64,000 bases of DNA from Bicyclus anynana (Eukaryota > Arthropoda > Insecta > Lepidoptera > Nymphalidae), in NCBI RefSeq assembly GCF_947172395.1, contig NC_069090.1, positions 15,396,962 through 15,460,961 of the forward strand, in the 5' to 3' direction. The notes below the pieces were generated by a model. It made no database searches. It worked only from the letters and a program-made list of their open reading frames with translations, and was not told the DNA's origin. Positions 10,881 to 19,876 of this stretch are shown here, piece after piece. The translations under genes and the position numbers were made by a program. How positions within the stretch are numbered: the stretch's first letter is position 1; each line of letters opens with the position of its first letter.

Positions 10881-11600
10881 TTATGTTTTACAGTGACTCC
10901 CCCGGACCAACGAACGCATTTCAACCACATGAAGTTTATGTTCTTGTGAATTTATTATGGGCCACACTTCGCTGTCATATAACTTAATAGAGCCCAAATA
11001 TTTGAACTGAGTGACTCTCAGAAGCCTCGTCCCATCAAGTGTTATGTCGTCTGATTGGTCCGCTTGTATTGTGGCAAACTTGAAAACCATGTATTCTGCT
11101 TTTGTTCTACTTATACGCAGACCGTTCGCCTCTAGCGCTTCTCTCCGTTGTTCTAGATTTTCTTGTACCTCCTGTTTACTTTCCGAGATCACATAAAAAA
11201 TAGATTCCAAGGAGCTGGTTTCTGAATATGCGCTGTAAGATAAATAATTATTACATTGAACAAGAGAGGACTGAGAGCGTTGCCCTGATGTACACCTACA
11301 TTAATTGGTATATAATTAAATACACTGAAGGTTTTGGAGTCGCCAGCTGGGCTTCTGATGTACGTCTGGGCAGAATTATACACAAGCTATTTGCACATAG
11401 TATTCTGGAATATTATGTGCTCTGAGCGCTTGCCAGATCAGTGACCTAGGGACACGATCAAAAGCCTTTTCTAGTTCTATGAAGACCATCCACAAATTTC
11501 GTTTATTGGAGTGCGCCTTCTCCACTACTGTCCTTATGGCGTGAATAGCGTCCATTGTGCCTTTTTCCCGGTACGAAGCAAAATTGGTTATCGGTTAAGC
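10881..11600 (-). pseudogene. RTE-type LINE reverse transcriptase, broken
   Basis: Read from right to left the minus strand gives DAIHAIRTVVEKAH and MVFIELEKAFDRVPR (RT palm), then VGVHQGNALSPLLFNVII (motif B region), then RISRTKAEYMVFKF and RLLRVTQFKYLGS (thumb side). The order is right for an RTE/BovB-like LINE, but the frame changes between blocks and stops intervene, so it is dead. No ends can be defined. Confidence 0.75.
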
Positions 11601-11639
11601 TAATTAATTTAAGTAAACGGTCGTTTATTTAATTTAAAA

Positions 11640-11850
11640 AGTAAACATTAAAAAAAATACTTTAAAAACACATAAATGCCCCCACTAAACTAAAAAGCGT
11701 ATAAAATATAAAAAAAAATCAATCTACTTCATAAACACAAAAATATATGCACTGATTTAACAGAATAAAATAACATGTGCTACCTGCTGATTTGTTTAAA
11801 GGCGGTGTCAATGCAGATTTCAAAAAGGATTGACATCGGGCGAATACCCT
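11640..11850. repeat. diverged arm of the foldback repeat family
   Basis: GTGCTACCTGCTGATTTG and AAAGGCGGTGTCAA correspond to GTGCTACCTTCTGATCAG and AAGGCGGTGCCAAG of the element around 23330/34286-34430, with a similar A-rich lead-in. It is an old relative of that element. Confidence 0.5.
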
Positions 11851-12974
11851 ATCTCTTCACGGTCTTGAAATTACACCATTATTTGGATTTCAAAATTCAT
11901 AATTAAGTATTCATTTACTCTCGAATGTTATTTTAATAATTATATTTGCAATAATTCTCATAGGCCAGTTGTTCAAATTTAAAATATTTACATACAATAA
12001 GTATAAAAAGGTTAACGGGAGAGAATTTGGCAATCACCACTCGGTGTCCTTAAATCACGCAGTAGACGGGAAATATTGAGGGTAAGTGTTTATTTTTTTT
12101 TTTAATTTTTAATGTCATAAGTATGACTCTCTGACCGAGAGTTATCTACGTGTTTTTGTAATTTTTGCTCGAATAGATACCCTAGGATTATGAAATTGCA
12201 GTGGGATTATTTTCTTTATTTTCTCCTTCCGTATATTATAGGGGATATGGAGTTTGGACATACCATACATCATAATGGGGGTTGATGGGCTTAGGGTGAT
12301 AATGTTATATACTTGAACGAGCACAAAAGTTAATGATAATAACCAGAAGCGACGGTTTAATATGCTCTCCGAGGCAAAATATGACGATAGATTGGAAATG
12401 TCGGAAAAAAATTCAAACTACTGTTTGATATTCCCTCAGTAATCCCAATACACCACTACATAATATCTCGATACTAGAGAAAGACCAAATGTCGACCAAT
12501 AGCGGCACAATCTAAACATGGCCCTCTCTTTTTCGTTGCGGGATGAATGAGAGAGTAATATTTCAAACTCCGCCGATATTTATCGATAATGTGACTTTTT
12601 TTTTTCACGAGATATTACATTGTGCATGCTAAGTCTGCAGGAATGAGATCTGTTTAAATAGATAAATATATGAGGGCAGGTACACACATAAATACCGAGC
12701 CCTAAAAATTAGTCTGTGTTATGGGTACTGATATAGCTGATTTTTTTTATATCGATTTTTTGTGATTTTGTAATCTATTTTTATTATCACTAGACACATC
12801 TTCAATTTTGTAAACTCATTGTGTATTTTACAATTTGTGTTAGACAGTCATAGCACAGTATACATATATAATATCTTTATTCTGGTCATAGTTCACTTAC
12901 ATCGATGCAAGGCGATCGATAAATTTCCTATTAGTCACTATAAAGTGAGGTAATAAATAAAATATTATAATATG
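11851..12974. other. noncoding, no gene seen
   Basis: AT-rich sequence 5' of GMC-B. T-runs at 12090 and 12595 and a few stop-rich frames only. Promoter elements of GMC-B could lie here, but I cannot assign any. Confidence 0.4.
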
Positions 12975-13165
12975 TATTTCCTAGTCGCTCAATAAGTAAA
13001 GTAATGTGTATTTTCTAGTCGATCAACAAGTAAGGTAATATTTTCTAGTCGCTCAACAAGTAAGGTAAAATTTTGTAGTCACTCAATAATTAAATTTCCT
13101 AGTCGCTCAATAAGGTAAAATTTCCTAGTCACTCAACAAGTAATATTTCCAGGACGTTCAATAAG
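12975..13165 (+). repeat. about 30-bp tandem repeats upstream of GMC-B
   Basis: Units of CTAGTCGCTCAACAAGTAAGG with A/T-rich spacers, the reverse complement of the array at 7821-7975. It ends about 115 bp before the GMC-B ATG, as its mirror image does at GMC-A. Confidence 0.8.
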
Positions 13166-13280
13166 TAGTAATACAAGTCCATAACTATTTATTCTGAGGC
13201 TGTGCCGTACTATCCGAGCCCGATAGCTGATTAGTGGGAACTCTCCCTAAAGTTCGGAAACTCAAAGCTCGTGTTCACAG

Positions 13281-13392
13281 ATGGACGTGGCGACCTCCCT
13301 GGCTACAGTGAAGGCGGCGCACGCCGCGCTTCTGGTGCTGGCTGCTTTCAGCCTCACCGCCTACAAGTGGCCGACCAGCACTCCACTCACAG
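13281..13392 (+). CDS. GMC-B exon 1
   Basis: 112 nt, 37 codons plus one base, ending ACAG|GTACC. Codes the N-terminal hydrophobic segment and TAYKWPTS. Confidence 0.88.
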
Positions 13393-16300
13393 GTACCAGC
13401 TCGTCATCATCATGAGCACTCCAGCCAACTCCCTTTTTACAGTAGAGGGACTTAGGATCCCCGCCACGAAATAAGTCCCGCGATTAAAACCTAAACTAAA
13501 ATTGAAAGCCCATAAATGACAATAAGACCATCATTACCAAATGAGCATGAGCGCCATTAAAACATTAGCGCCGCGTTTAACGGACTTGTTTCGTGACACG
13601 GAATACTTTTTTTTTATTAAAAAATTAGCCTTCGTCTGCAATCTCACCATATTACGAAATTGTAATTTACGATGGTAGCACTAACTAGGAAGAAAGAAGT
13701 TCTTGACGTAACTTTGCGCTATATCTACGCGGCATCACGCCGGAATGCTTCCATATTCCAAAAATACCCCCGTTTATAACCCCTTTACATTCAATGTGAC
13801 ATTTTTTTTATTATTTGAAATAAAAAAATAAACGCGAAAATAATCTCAACAAAAGTATTTGTAATTTTGTTTGAACGCCCAAATTATTAATGATCTCTCA
13901 GCAACGGCGTCACTCTTTCGTGCCAATTAGTATGGAGCGTTTTGAAGCGAAACATGGAAGCAGTCCCAAAATTAATCGTTTGAAATATGTAGCTCCAAAT
14001 GTAATAATCCCAGATACCCTGATTGCTTTACTATTTTTTTTTTTTTATTCTTTACAAGTTAGCCCTTGACTACAATCTCACCTGATGGTAAGTGATGATG
14101 CAGTCTAAGATGGAAGCGGGCTAACTCGTTAGGAGGAGGATGAAAATCCACACCCCTTTCGGTTTCTACACGGCATCGTACCGGAACGCTAAATCGCTTG
14201 GCGGTACGTCTTTGCCGGTAGTGTGGTAACTAGCCACGGCCGAAGCCTTCCTCCCACCAGCCAGACCTGGACAAATTAAGAAAATCTCAATCGGCCCAGC
14301 CGGGGATCGAACCCAGGACCTCCGTCTTGTATATCCACCGCGCATACCACTGCGCCACGGAGGCCGTCAAAACTATTAGCATAGGTACTCTTAATTAGGT
14401 ATACCATTTTAAAAACTGTCATCATCCCTATTGTGTAATAATATTCTTCATCTTCTCCACTGGTGCAGATGACGCAGTGTACGACTACATCGTGGTGGGC
14501 GCGGGCACAGCGGGCAGCGTCGTGGCCAACCGGCTCACGGAGAACCCCGACGTGCAAGTGCTGGCCATTGAAGCTGGGGGAGAACCCGCCTTTGAAACTG
14601 AAGTATGTCAGCTACATTTGTATTAAAGTCATACTGGCAATTGGCATATACGTACTTTAAACTATTTTTCTATAATAATAATAAGTCACCGTTTTACCTA
14701 CCACCGCACTTCGGCAAGACATCGGGTAGGTTTCCATCACTGTCATTGACATCCCTAGGACTCGTACGAAGTGATTTGCTTCTCAGTTTCTTAAACGCAT
14801 GGCTAGGGTATGGAGTTCTTACAACCTGGGTGAGAGTGAAAAAGCATCTCTTAGGAAAGCGCGTTCTATCTTAGACCACACCTACCATCATGAGATTGCA
14901 GTCAAGTGTGAGCCTATTCCATATATTAAAAAAAAGTTAGTACTTATCTGTAATCACATCTGATGTATAGAGAGTATGCCCAATATGGTAGCACCTTAGC
15001 AGACAATTTGAAGAGGCAAAGTAGGTATTTTCGATTTATAACTAAGTTCATACTTTTTTGCAGTACGCCGGTTTGTTCCCGCTCCTGACAAAAACAAACT
15101 ACGATTGGAACTACGTGTCAGAGGACGACGGCTACACCGCGCAGTACCACAGGAACGGCTACCTAGACCTGCCTTCCGGCAAAGTGTACGGAGGCAGCAG
15201 CACCTTACACCACTTCTATTACGTGAGAGGACACGCCAACGACTACAAAGCATGGGCCGACGCGGCAGGAGACGAGTCCTGGTCTTTCGAACATCTTCTC
15301 CCATATTTTAAGAAGAGCGAACGCCTCGAAGACGAGGAGATCCTTAACTCAGCCACCGGCAAATACCACGGGACCAACGGCTCCATCATCATAACGCGCG
15401 AGCTGCGGGACTCACCGCTCAAATACCTCGAAGCTTTCAAGGAAGTTGGGCATAATGTCGTAGACGATCTCAATACCGGCGACACCTTAGGGTTCGCAAG
15501 ACCCATGTTTACCATAGGAGACGGAATACGGCAGAGCAGCGCTATAGGCTACCTCTCGCCACTAAAGAACCGACCTAATTTCCATTTAGCAAAAGAAACG
15601 ACAGTCGATAAAATTTTGATCGATGAAAATAAAAATGCTATAGGTGTCCAGGCTTCTGCAAACGGTCAAACTTTCAACATTTACGCCCGGAAAGAGGTGA
15701 TAGTATCGGCGGGTACGTTCAACTCACCGAAACTTCTGATGCTGTCTGGTATCGGACCGAAAAGTCATCTCGAAAGTTTGGGTATCGAAGTAGTAGCCGA
15801 CTTGCCTGTGGGGCAAAATATGGAGGATCACGTTACCGCATTCTTAGTGCATAAACTTGGAGAAGCAAGTGAAACTCCCGCTCCCGAAAGCCCGTCTCTT
15901 TTCCCAATACCGACGTTCGTTGGTGTAGATGCTGTGGATAAAACACAGAGCCATCCTGATTACGTGACTCTGAATTTAATATGCAGAAACAATCCCAGCA
16001 ACTTGGCGCTACTCTGTTCTAGTGTTTTCGGACTACACGATGACGTGTGTAACCAGCTCATCACAGCCGGTACAGGTAACGAAATTCTGGCAACAGTGTT
16101 CAACGTAGCTCGTCCGAAATCGCGAGGGGAAGTCGTCTTGCGTAGCGCAGATCCTAAAGATACACCAAAAATCTACACGGGCTACTTTTCCAACAGCGAA
16201 GACTTGGAGAACAATGCGGCGTACATTGAAGACTTCATTAAAGTGACCAATTCTAGTTTCTTCCGCGAAGTCGGCGGTGAGACGATGTACTTCGATCTGC

Positions 16301-16554
16301 CGAACTGCAGGGGCTTGGAGCTGAACACGCGCGAGTACTGGAAGTGCTACGTGCTCAACATGATGGACACGACCTTCCACTACAGCAGCACGTGTCGGAT
16401 GGGGTCGGTGTTGGACGCCAAACTGAAGGTTCTGGGGGTTAACAAGCTAAGAGTTGTGGATGCTAGCGCAATGCCGAACACGGTTAGTGCAAATATAAAC
16501 GCCGCAGTACTAGTACTGGCAGAGAAAGCCGCAGATATGATGAAGAATGCATAA
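13281..16554 (+). CDS. GMC-B: FAD-dependent GMC oxidoreductase, three exons
   Basis: Predicted 578-residue glucose-dehydrogenase-like GMC flavoenzyme. Exons are 13281-13392, 14469-14602 and 15064-16554; all introns are GT-AG and phases agree (1, 0). It has a hydrophobic N-terminus with no charged residue between about 15 and 28, GAGTAG at 48-53, signature 1 from GG at 125, signature 2 at 299-313, His521 in FHYSSTCRMG and Asn561 in SANINA. The length is typical for insect GMC proteins. It is the inverted partner of GMC-A and lacks A's extra tail, so it probably shows the ancestral C-terminus (AEKAADMMKNA). Intron 2 carries a dispersed repeat; intron 1 carries a SINE. A TTCACAG acceptor abuts the ATG, implying an upstream noncoding exon. 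Substrate cannot be read from sequence. Confidence 0.92.
14036..14368 (-). repeat. SINE family 1 in GMC-B intron 1
   Basis: Complete copy: tRNA-like head on the minus strand (box B GGTTCGATCCC), tail complementary to TTCTTTACAAGTTAGCCC. Absent from GMC-A intron 1, so inserted after the A/B duplication. Confidence 0.85.
14469..14602 (+). CDS. GMC-B exon 2
   Basis: 134 nt after a TGGTGCAG acceptor, ending GAA|GTATGT. Codes YDYIVVGAGTAGS through AIEAGGEPAFETE, the FAD-binding fold. Confidence 0.9.
14690..14935 (+). repeat. dispersed repeat in GMC-B intron 2
   Basis: Shared with 61370-61680: GTAGGTTTCCAT, ACGCATGGCTAGG.TATG, then a TTAGACCACACCTACCATCATGAG-like tail and GTGAGCCTATTCCAT. Class not recognised. 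Confidence 0.55.
15064..16554 (+). CDS. GMC-B exon 3
   Basis: 1491 nt after a TTTTTGCAG acceptor. Codes both GMC signatures and the substrate and active-site region to the TAA stop. Confidence 0.93.
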   Translation, partial: YAGLFPLLTKTNYDWNYVSEDDGYTAQYHRNGYLDLPSGKVYGGSSTLHHFYYVRGHANDYKAWADAAGDESWSFEHLLPYFKKSERLEDEEILNSATGKYHGTNGSIIITRELRDSPLKYLEAFKEVGHNVVDDLNTGDTLGFARPMFTIGDGIRQSSAIGYLSPLKNRPNFHLAKETTVDKILIDENKNAIGVQASANGQTFNIYARKEVIVSAGTFNSPKLLMLSGIGPKSHLESLGIEVVADLPVGQNMEDHVTAFLVHKLGEASETPAPESPSLFPIPTFVGVDAVDKTQSHPDYVTLNLICRNNPSNLALLCSSVFGLHDDVCNQLITAGTGNEILATVFNVARPKSRGEVVLRSADPKDTPKIYTGYFSNSEDLENNAAYIEDFIKVTNSSFFREVGGETMYFDLPNCRGLELNTREYWKCYVLNMMDTTFHYSSTCRMGSVLDAKLKVLGVNKLRVVDASAMPNTVSANINAAVLVLAEKAADMMKNA

Positions 16555-16959
16555 GATGTTCATGACTCTTAGGCAACTTCAGATAAGATTGCTGTACTAA
16601 TATCATAGTTAATACATTTTCAGAATCTTGTATTTTAGTACTTTGTTCCAAACTGTTTCTAAAAAAATGTCTTATATCATATTTTATAATGAAATGTTTT
16701 TACAAGTTGTATGTATATATAATGTACTTGTTAATGGCGACATCGCTCTCTCATTGCTCTCTGTTATTAAAATTAAAGTTGTGTTTAAAAACTAAAGAGA
16801 TTTTTAATCATCATTATCACCAACATCATATTTCCTATACAACACGAATATCGGCTACAAACGTCTTCTATCGATACTCTGATGTAGGTTTTTGGTGTTT
16901 ACTACTGTCTAATTTAGTCATTTGTTGCTACCACAGACTATACATATTATGTACACGTT
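16555..16959. other. 3' flank of GMC-B, no further gene
   Basis: 3'-UTR and flank. An ATTAAA-type signal around 16765 may serve for cleavage, but this is not certain. The open frame at 16689-17030 is AT-driven and shows no domain. Confidence 0.4.
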
Positions 16960-17490
16960 GCTACCTACATAATAAATGCTGTTATCAGCTTATCAGAACC
17001 GAATTTGAAAATACTTCCGCTAAAAAGTAATGTTATTTGCAAGTGTCATATATTATCGGCTATATTTCATCCCCGTATTCTCACGAGAACTGGAGTTACG
17101 AGAGTAGCGTTGCCAGGCGTCCGGATAAAGCCAGACATAGGTAGACTTTTTGATTGCGTTTCCGGCCAATCAATAATGTAGGGTGACCTTTCTACCAAAA
17201 TGTCCGGCCAAACTGGCTGGTCTGTCCGGCTATTAGGTTTGGCGACTTGGCAACCCTATACACAGGTGAAACCGCGGGGCATCAATTAGTAATTTATACA
17301 GATATTTTAGAGAGGTAAAGTTTGTGTGGTATTGTAGGTATTCAATATCTGAATCTACTGTACCGATTTGGAAAAATTCTATTACCACTAGAAAGCCACG
17401 TTATTTATAAATGTCATAGGCTATTTTTTATCTCCGTATTCTCACAGGAACAGGAGGTAAGCGGGTGAAAATGCGGGGCGTCGGCTATCA
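16960..17490 (+). repeat. Helitron-like copies, partial
   Basis: Two partial copies in a row, each with TGTCATA..GGCTAT, CCGTATTCTCAC and a GGTGAAA.CGCGGGGC-type end. The first is interrupted by the MITE at 17106-17257. Confidence 0.55.
17106..17257. mobile_element. MITE with GTTGCCA terminal repeats
   Basis: Left end CGTTGCCAGGCGTCCGG and right end CGACTTGGCAACCC are imperfect inverted repeats around about 150 bp, inserted in a Helitron-like copy. Family not assigned. Confidence 0.5.
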
Positions 17491-17499
17491 GTCAAGTAC

Positions 17500-18262
17500 A
17501 ATGAAATTCAGTGTACTCCTCTATGGCTAGTAATTAATATGTCGCAAATGTAGAGTAATTGGCGGTCTTTTATCTGACGGTCCCTAGTTTTGGATATTGT
17601 GCATATTCCAATAAAATCATTATTCACTTTCAAACTATTTATTTTACACATTAAAGTTAACCGCAACATTTTTAATCCACCATCTTCGTTCCAACAACTT
17701 TAGACATCCATAGAGTAATTTACTACTACAGAGTAGTTTACTATAAAACCAAAGACAATATAATAAGGTTTGTATCCTTTTACTATTCAACAGCAAACGC
17801 CTCTACAATCACAGTTCAGCTTTCGATCTCCACCGAACCCGACACCGCCGCGACGCAGGATAGCGAGGAATCGCAGTCCGCCCGGGCCACCGGATTTAAC
17901 GCAACCCAAACCCTTAGGCCGAAAGGCCTCAACCACAGACCAACCAAACCCCTCAAAGAGAGAACCGGGGAGCAAAGTCCCCCGCGGGCCGGAGAGGACC
18001 CACACATCATTACGGCATTTTGGTGAGCAGCGCCATCTTACGGAACTGTGTTGCACTTGTACGCGCGGGCGCAAGGAAACATATCGTATGGGCAGTCGGA
18101 ATGATAGACAGAGTCGTATATGTGTAAGTAATACTTAGTGTTCTCGTTAGGTGGCAGTAGTAGTCACAGTTCTGTTAATTAATTATGTAGTTGAATATTA
18201 ATTACAGTTTCTACGAAAGCACACATAACAGGCACAGTACAATAATAAGTATACTGTGTCAC
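17500..18262. other. unclassified region with GC-rich block
   Basis: 17790-18075 is unusually GC-rich for this window and Pro/Arg-rich in more than one frame. The frame at 17770-18138 is open but shows no domain. It ends near TGGTGAGCAGCGCCATC, similar to sequence near retroelement starts, so a retroelement leader is possible. No function assigned. Confidence 0.35.
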
Positions 18263-18735
18263 AGGGATGATGACAGTTTTTTAAATTGTATATAGTAAAG
18301 CAATTTTGTAAATGTAACAGGGTATCTGCGATCATTACTTTCGGAGCTAGAGGTATTTAAAGGTTCAGATTTGCGGCGCTGCCGCTGATCCCTGAAAAAC
18401 GCTCTATACAAAATGGTAGGAACTAATTGTACGGGCGTTTAAACAAAGTTACTAATATCACTAATATCTTTGTAATTTCTGCGTTTATGTTTATAGGTAG
18501 TTCATATGTTAAAAAATGTCACATTTAATGTAAGGAAGCTAAAACGGTATGAATTTTCATCTCAGTATGTACGATAAAAGATTTTTAATAGATTTTGAAA
18601 TTTTATAATCTTATTTATTTTGCAAATATCCAGTCAATCTTTGCTTTTTGTGTATAAATTAGTTATAAGGTCATTGACCTTATTTACCCGAATGTATCAT
18701 AAAAATCAATATATTCATACCTAGTCATCATCCCT
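18263..18735. mobile_element. MITE with AGGGATGATGAC terminal repeats
   Basis: Begins AGGGATGATGAC and ends GTCATCATCCCT, perfect 12-bp inverted ends around 473 bp. An opposite-orientation copy lies at 54956-55870, and an end motif (GTCATCATCCCTATT) at 14417-14431 belongs to a more diverged relative. Internal match: GGTATCTGCGATCATTACTT. Confidence 0.75.
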
Positions 18736-18864
18736 ATTAAAAAAAAAAACCCCGACTACATAAAATATAAAAACTGAAAAGTAAAAAAACTTAAAAGTTG
18801 TAACCAGAAGTGTAGAAAGCAATTAGAAAACAGTAATATGTGTAGGTATGTTTAGTATTTACAA

Positions 18865-19315
18865 TCTAGTCTAGGCTCGAAGGTTTCACCCTCTACTGAT
18901 TTTATTTTCCTAACAAACAATATCCTATAACCCTCTTCGAATTATGGTCTTAAATCGTGCCAGATTTCATTTGAGTTCATTCAGTAGTTTCAGAGTGATG
19001 ACTGTTCAACAAAACCACGGACAGACAGACCAGACAGACACAAAAAAATGGCTTCATTTTACTTTAAATTGTTAGGTATAATTTAAAATTCAAGCTGTAT
19101 CTACTGAGACAATTACAATGGTGTTTAAATAAGTTGCTTTTTGGCCAGCAACCTGTTCAAACTTAATAATCGAATGAACGAATGAAATACTAACTTTTTA
19201 GTGAAAATTGGCAATCGACAGTTGGTTTACCTCAATTCAGCACGTGAAGTAGATGCAAACCAACCTTTAAAGTTTAATTTTTTTATTACTTAAATATTTT
19301 CAAAACCGTAAAGTC
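18865..19315 (+). repeat. dispersed repeat shared with 44285-44752
   Basis: Extended similarity: TTTCATTTGA.TTCATTCAG, GACAGACACAAAAAAAT, TGTATCTACTGAGA.AATTAC and TTGGTTTACCTCAATTCAG. No coding capacity, class unknown. Confidence 0.65.
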
Positions 19316-19457
19316 TTGGGTCATTCATTGGGGGAAGGTATTTTGCATTTTGTACAATTTGTATGTATAGTGAGATTGTAGTCAAGGAGGGCTGACTTGT
19401 AAAGATTAAAAAAAAACGATTTGATTAGAAATTACGCCCTCCGAATCGAAGACATCA

Positions 19458-19637
19458 GAGGGCCTAGTGGCAGTTTATTAATGTTACCGTCACGTAACGT
19501 AAACGCAATTTCTAAGGAATTGAAACAGCGCCATCTAGTGGCACTACTGCACAACTGTTTCAATTCCATATAAATTTGCGTAAACGTCAACGTGATAGTA
19601 ACAGTATGAACATATTGAAAACTCCCACTAGGCACAC
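19458..19637. mobile_element. palindromic MITE upstream of GMC-C
   Basis: Ends GGCCTAGTGGCAGTTT and AAAACTCCCACTAGGC are inverted, and inner parts (AATTTCTAAGGAATTGAAAC and GTTTCAATTCC) also pair. A shorter copy sits at the same place upstream of GMC-D (47138-47273), so it predates the C/D duplication. It lies within 130 bp of the GMC-C start. Confidence 0.7.
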
Positions 19638-19764
19638 AGGAAGGCATATCTGGGCTATCACATTTCTCATTATACTTACTTTCTCATAAAAGGAGGTAGG
19701 CCTGCCCTGTGGTGCCTTTTTAAAATAGGCTATTAAATGATTGTTCTATTTTTACAGCACAATC

Positions 19765-19876
19765 ATGGACGCCGCAGCAACCATAGCCTCGGCCAGCTAC
19801 ACTAAGGGACTCTTCCTGGCGTTGTCTGCGTTAAGCCTGTCTTTACACAAGTGGCCAGCACACGTCTCTGTTTCTG
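19765..19876 (+). CDS. GMC-C exon 1
   Basis: 112 nt coding MDAAATIASASYTKG and a hydrophobic run ending HKWPAHVSVS, donor TCTG|GTAACA. Same length and phase as in GMC-A, B and D. Confidence 0.87.

Noticed and set aside
16689..17030. 113-codon open frame after GMC-B
   Set aside because: Composition is driven by AT-rich sequence, with no family motif and no sign of a separate promoter; treated as flank.
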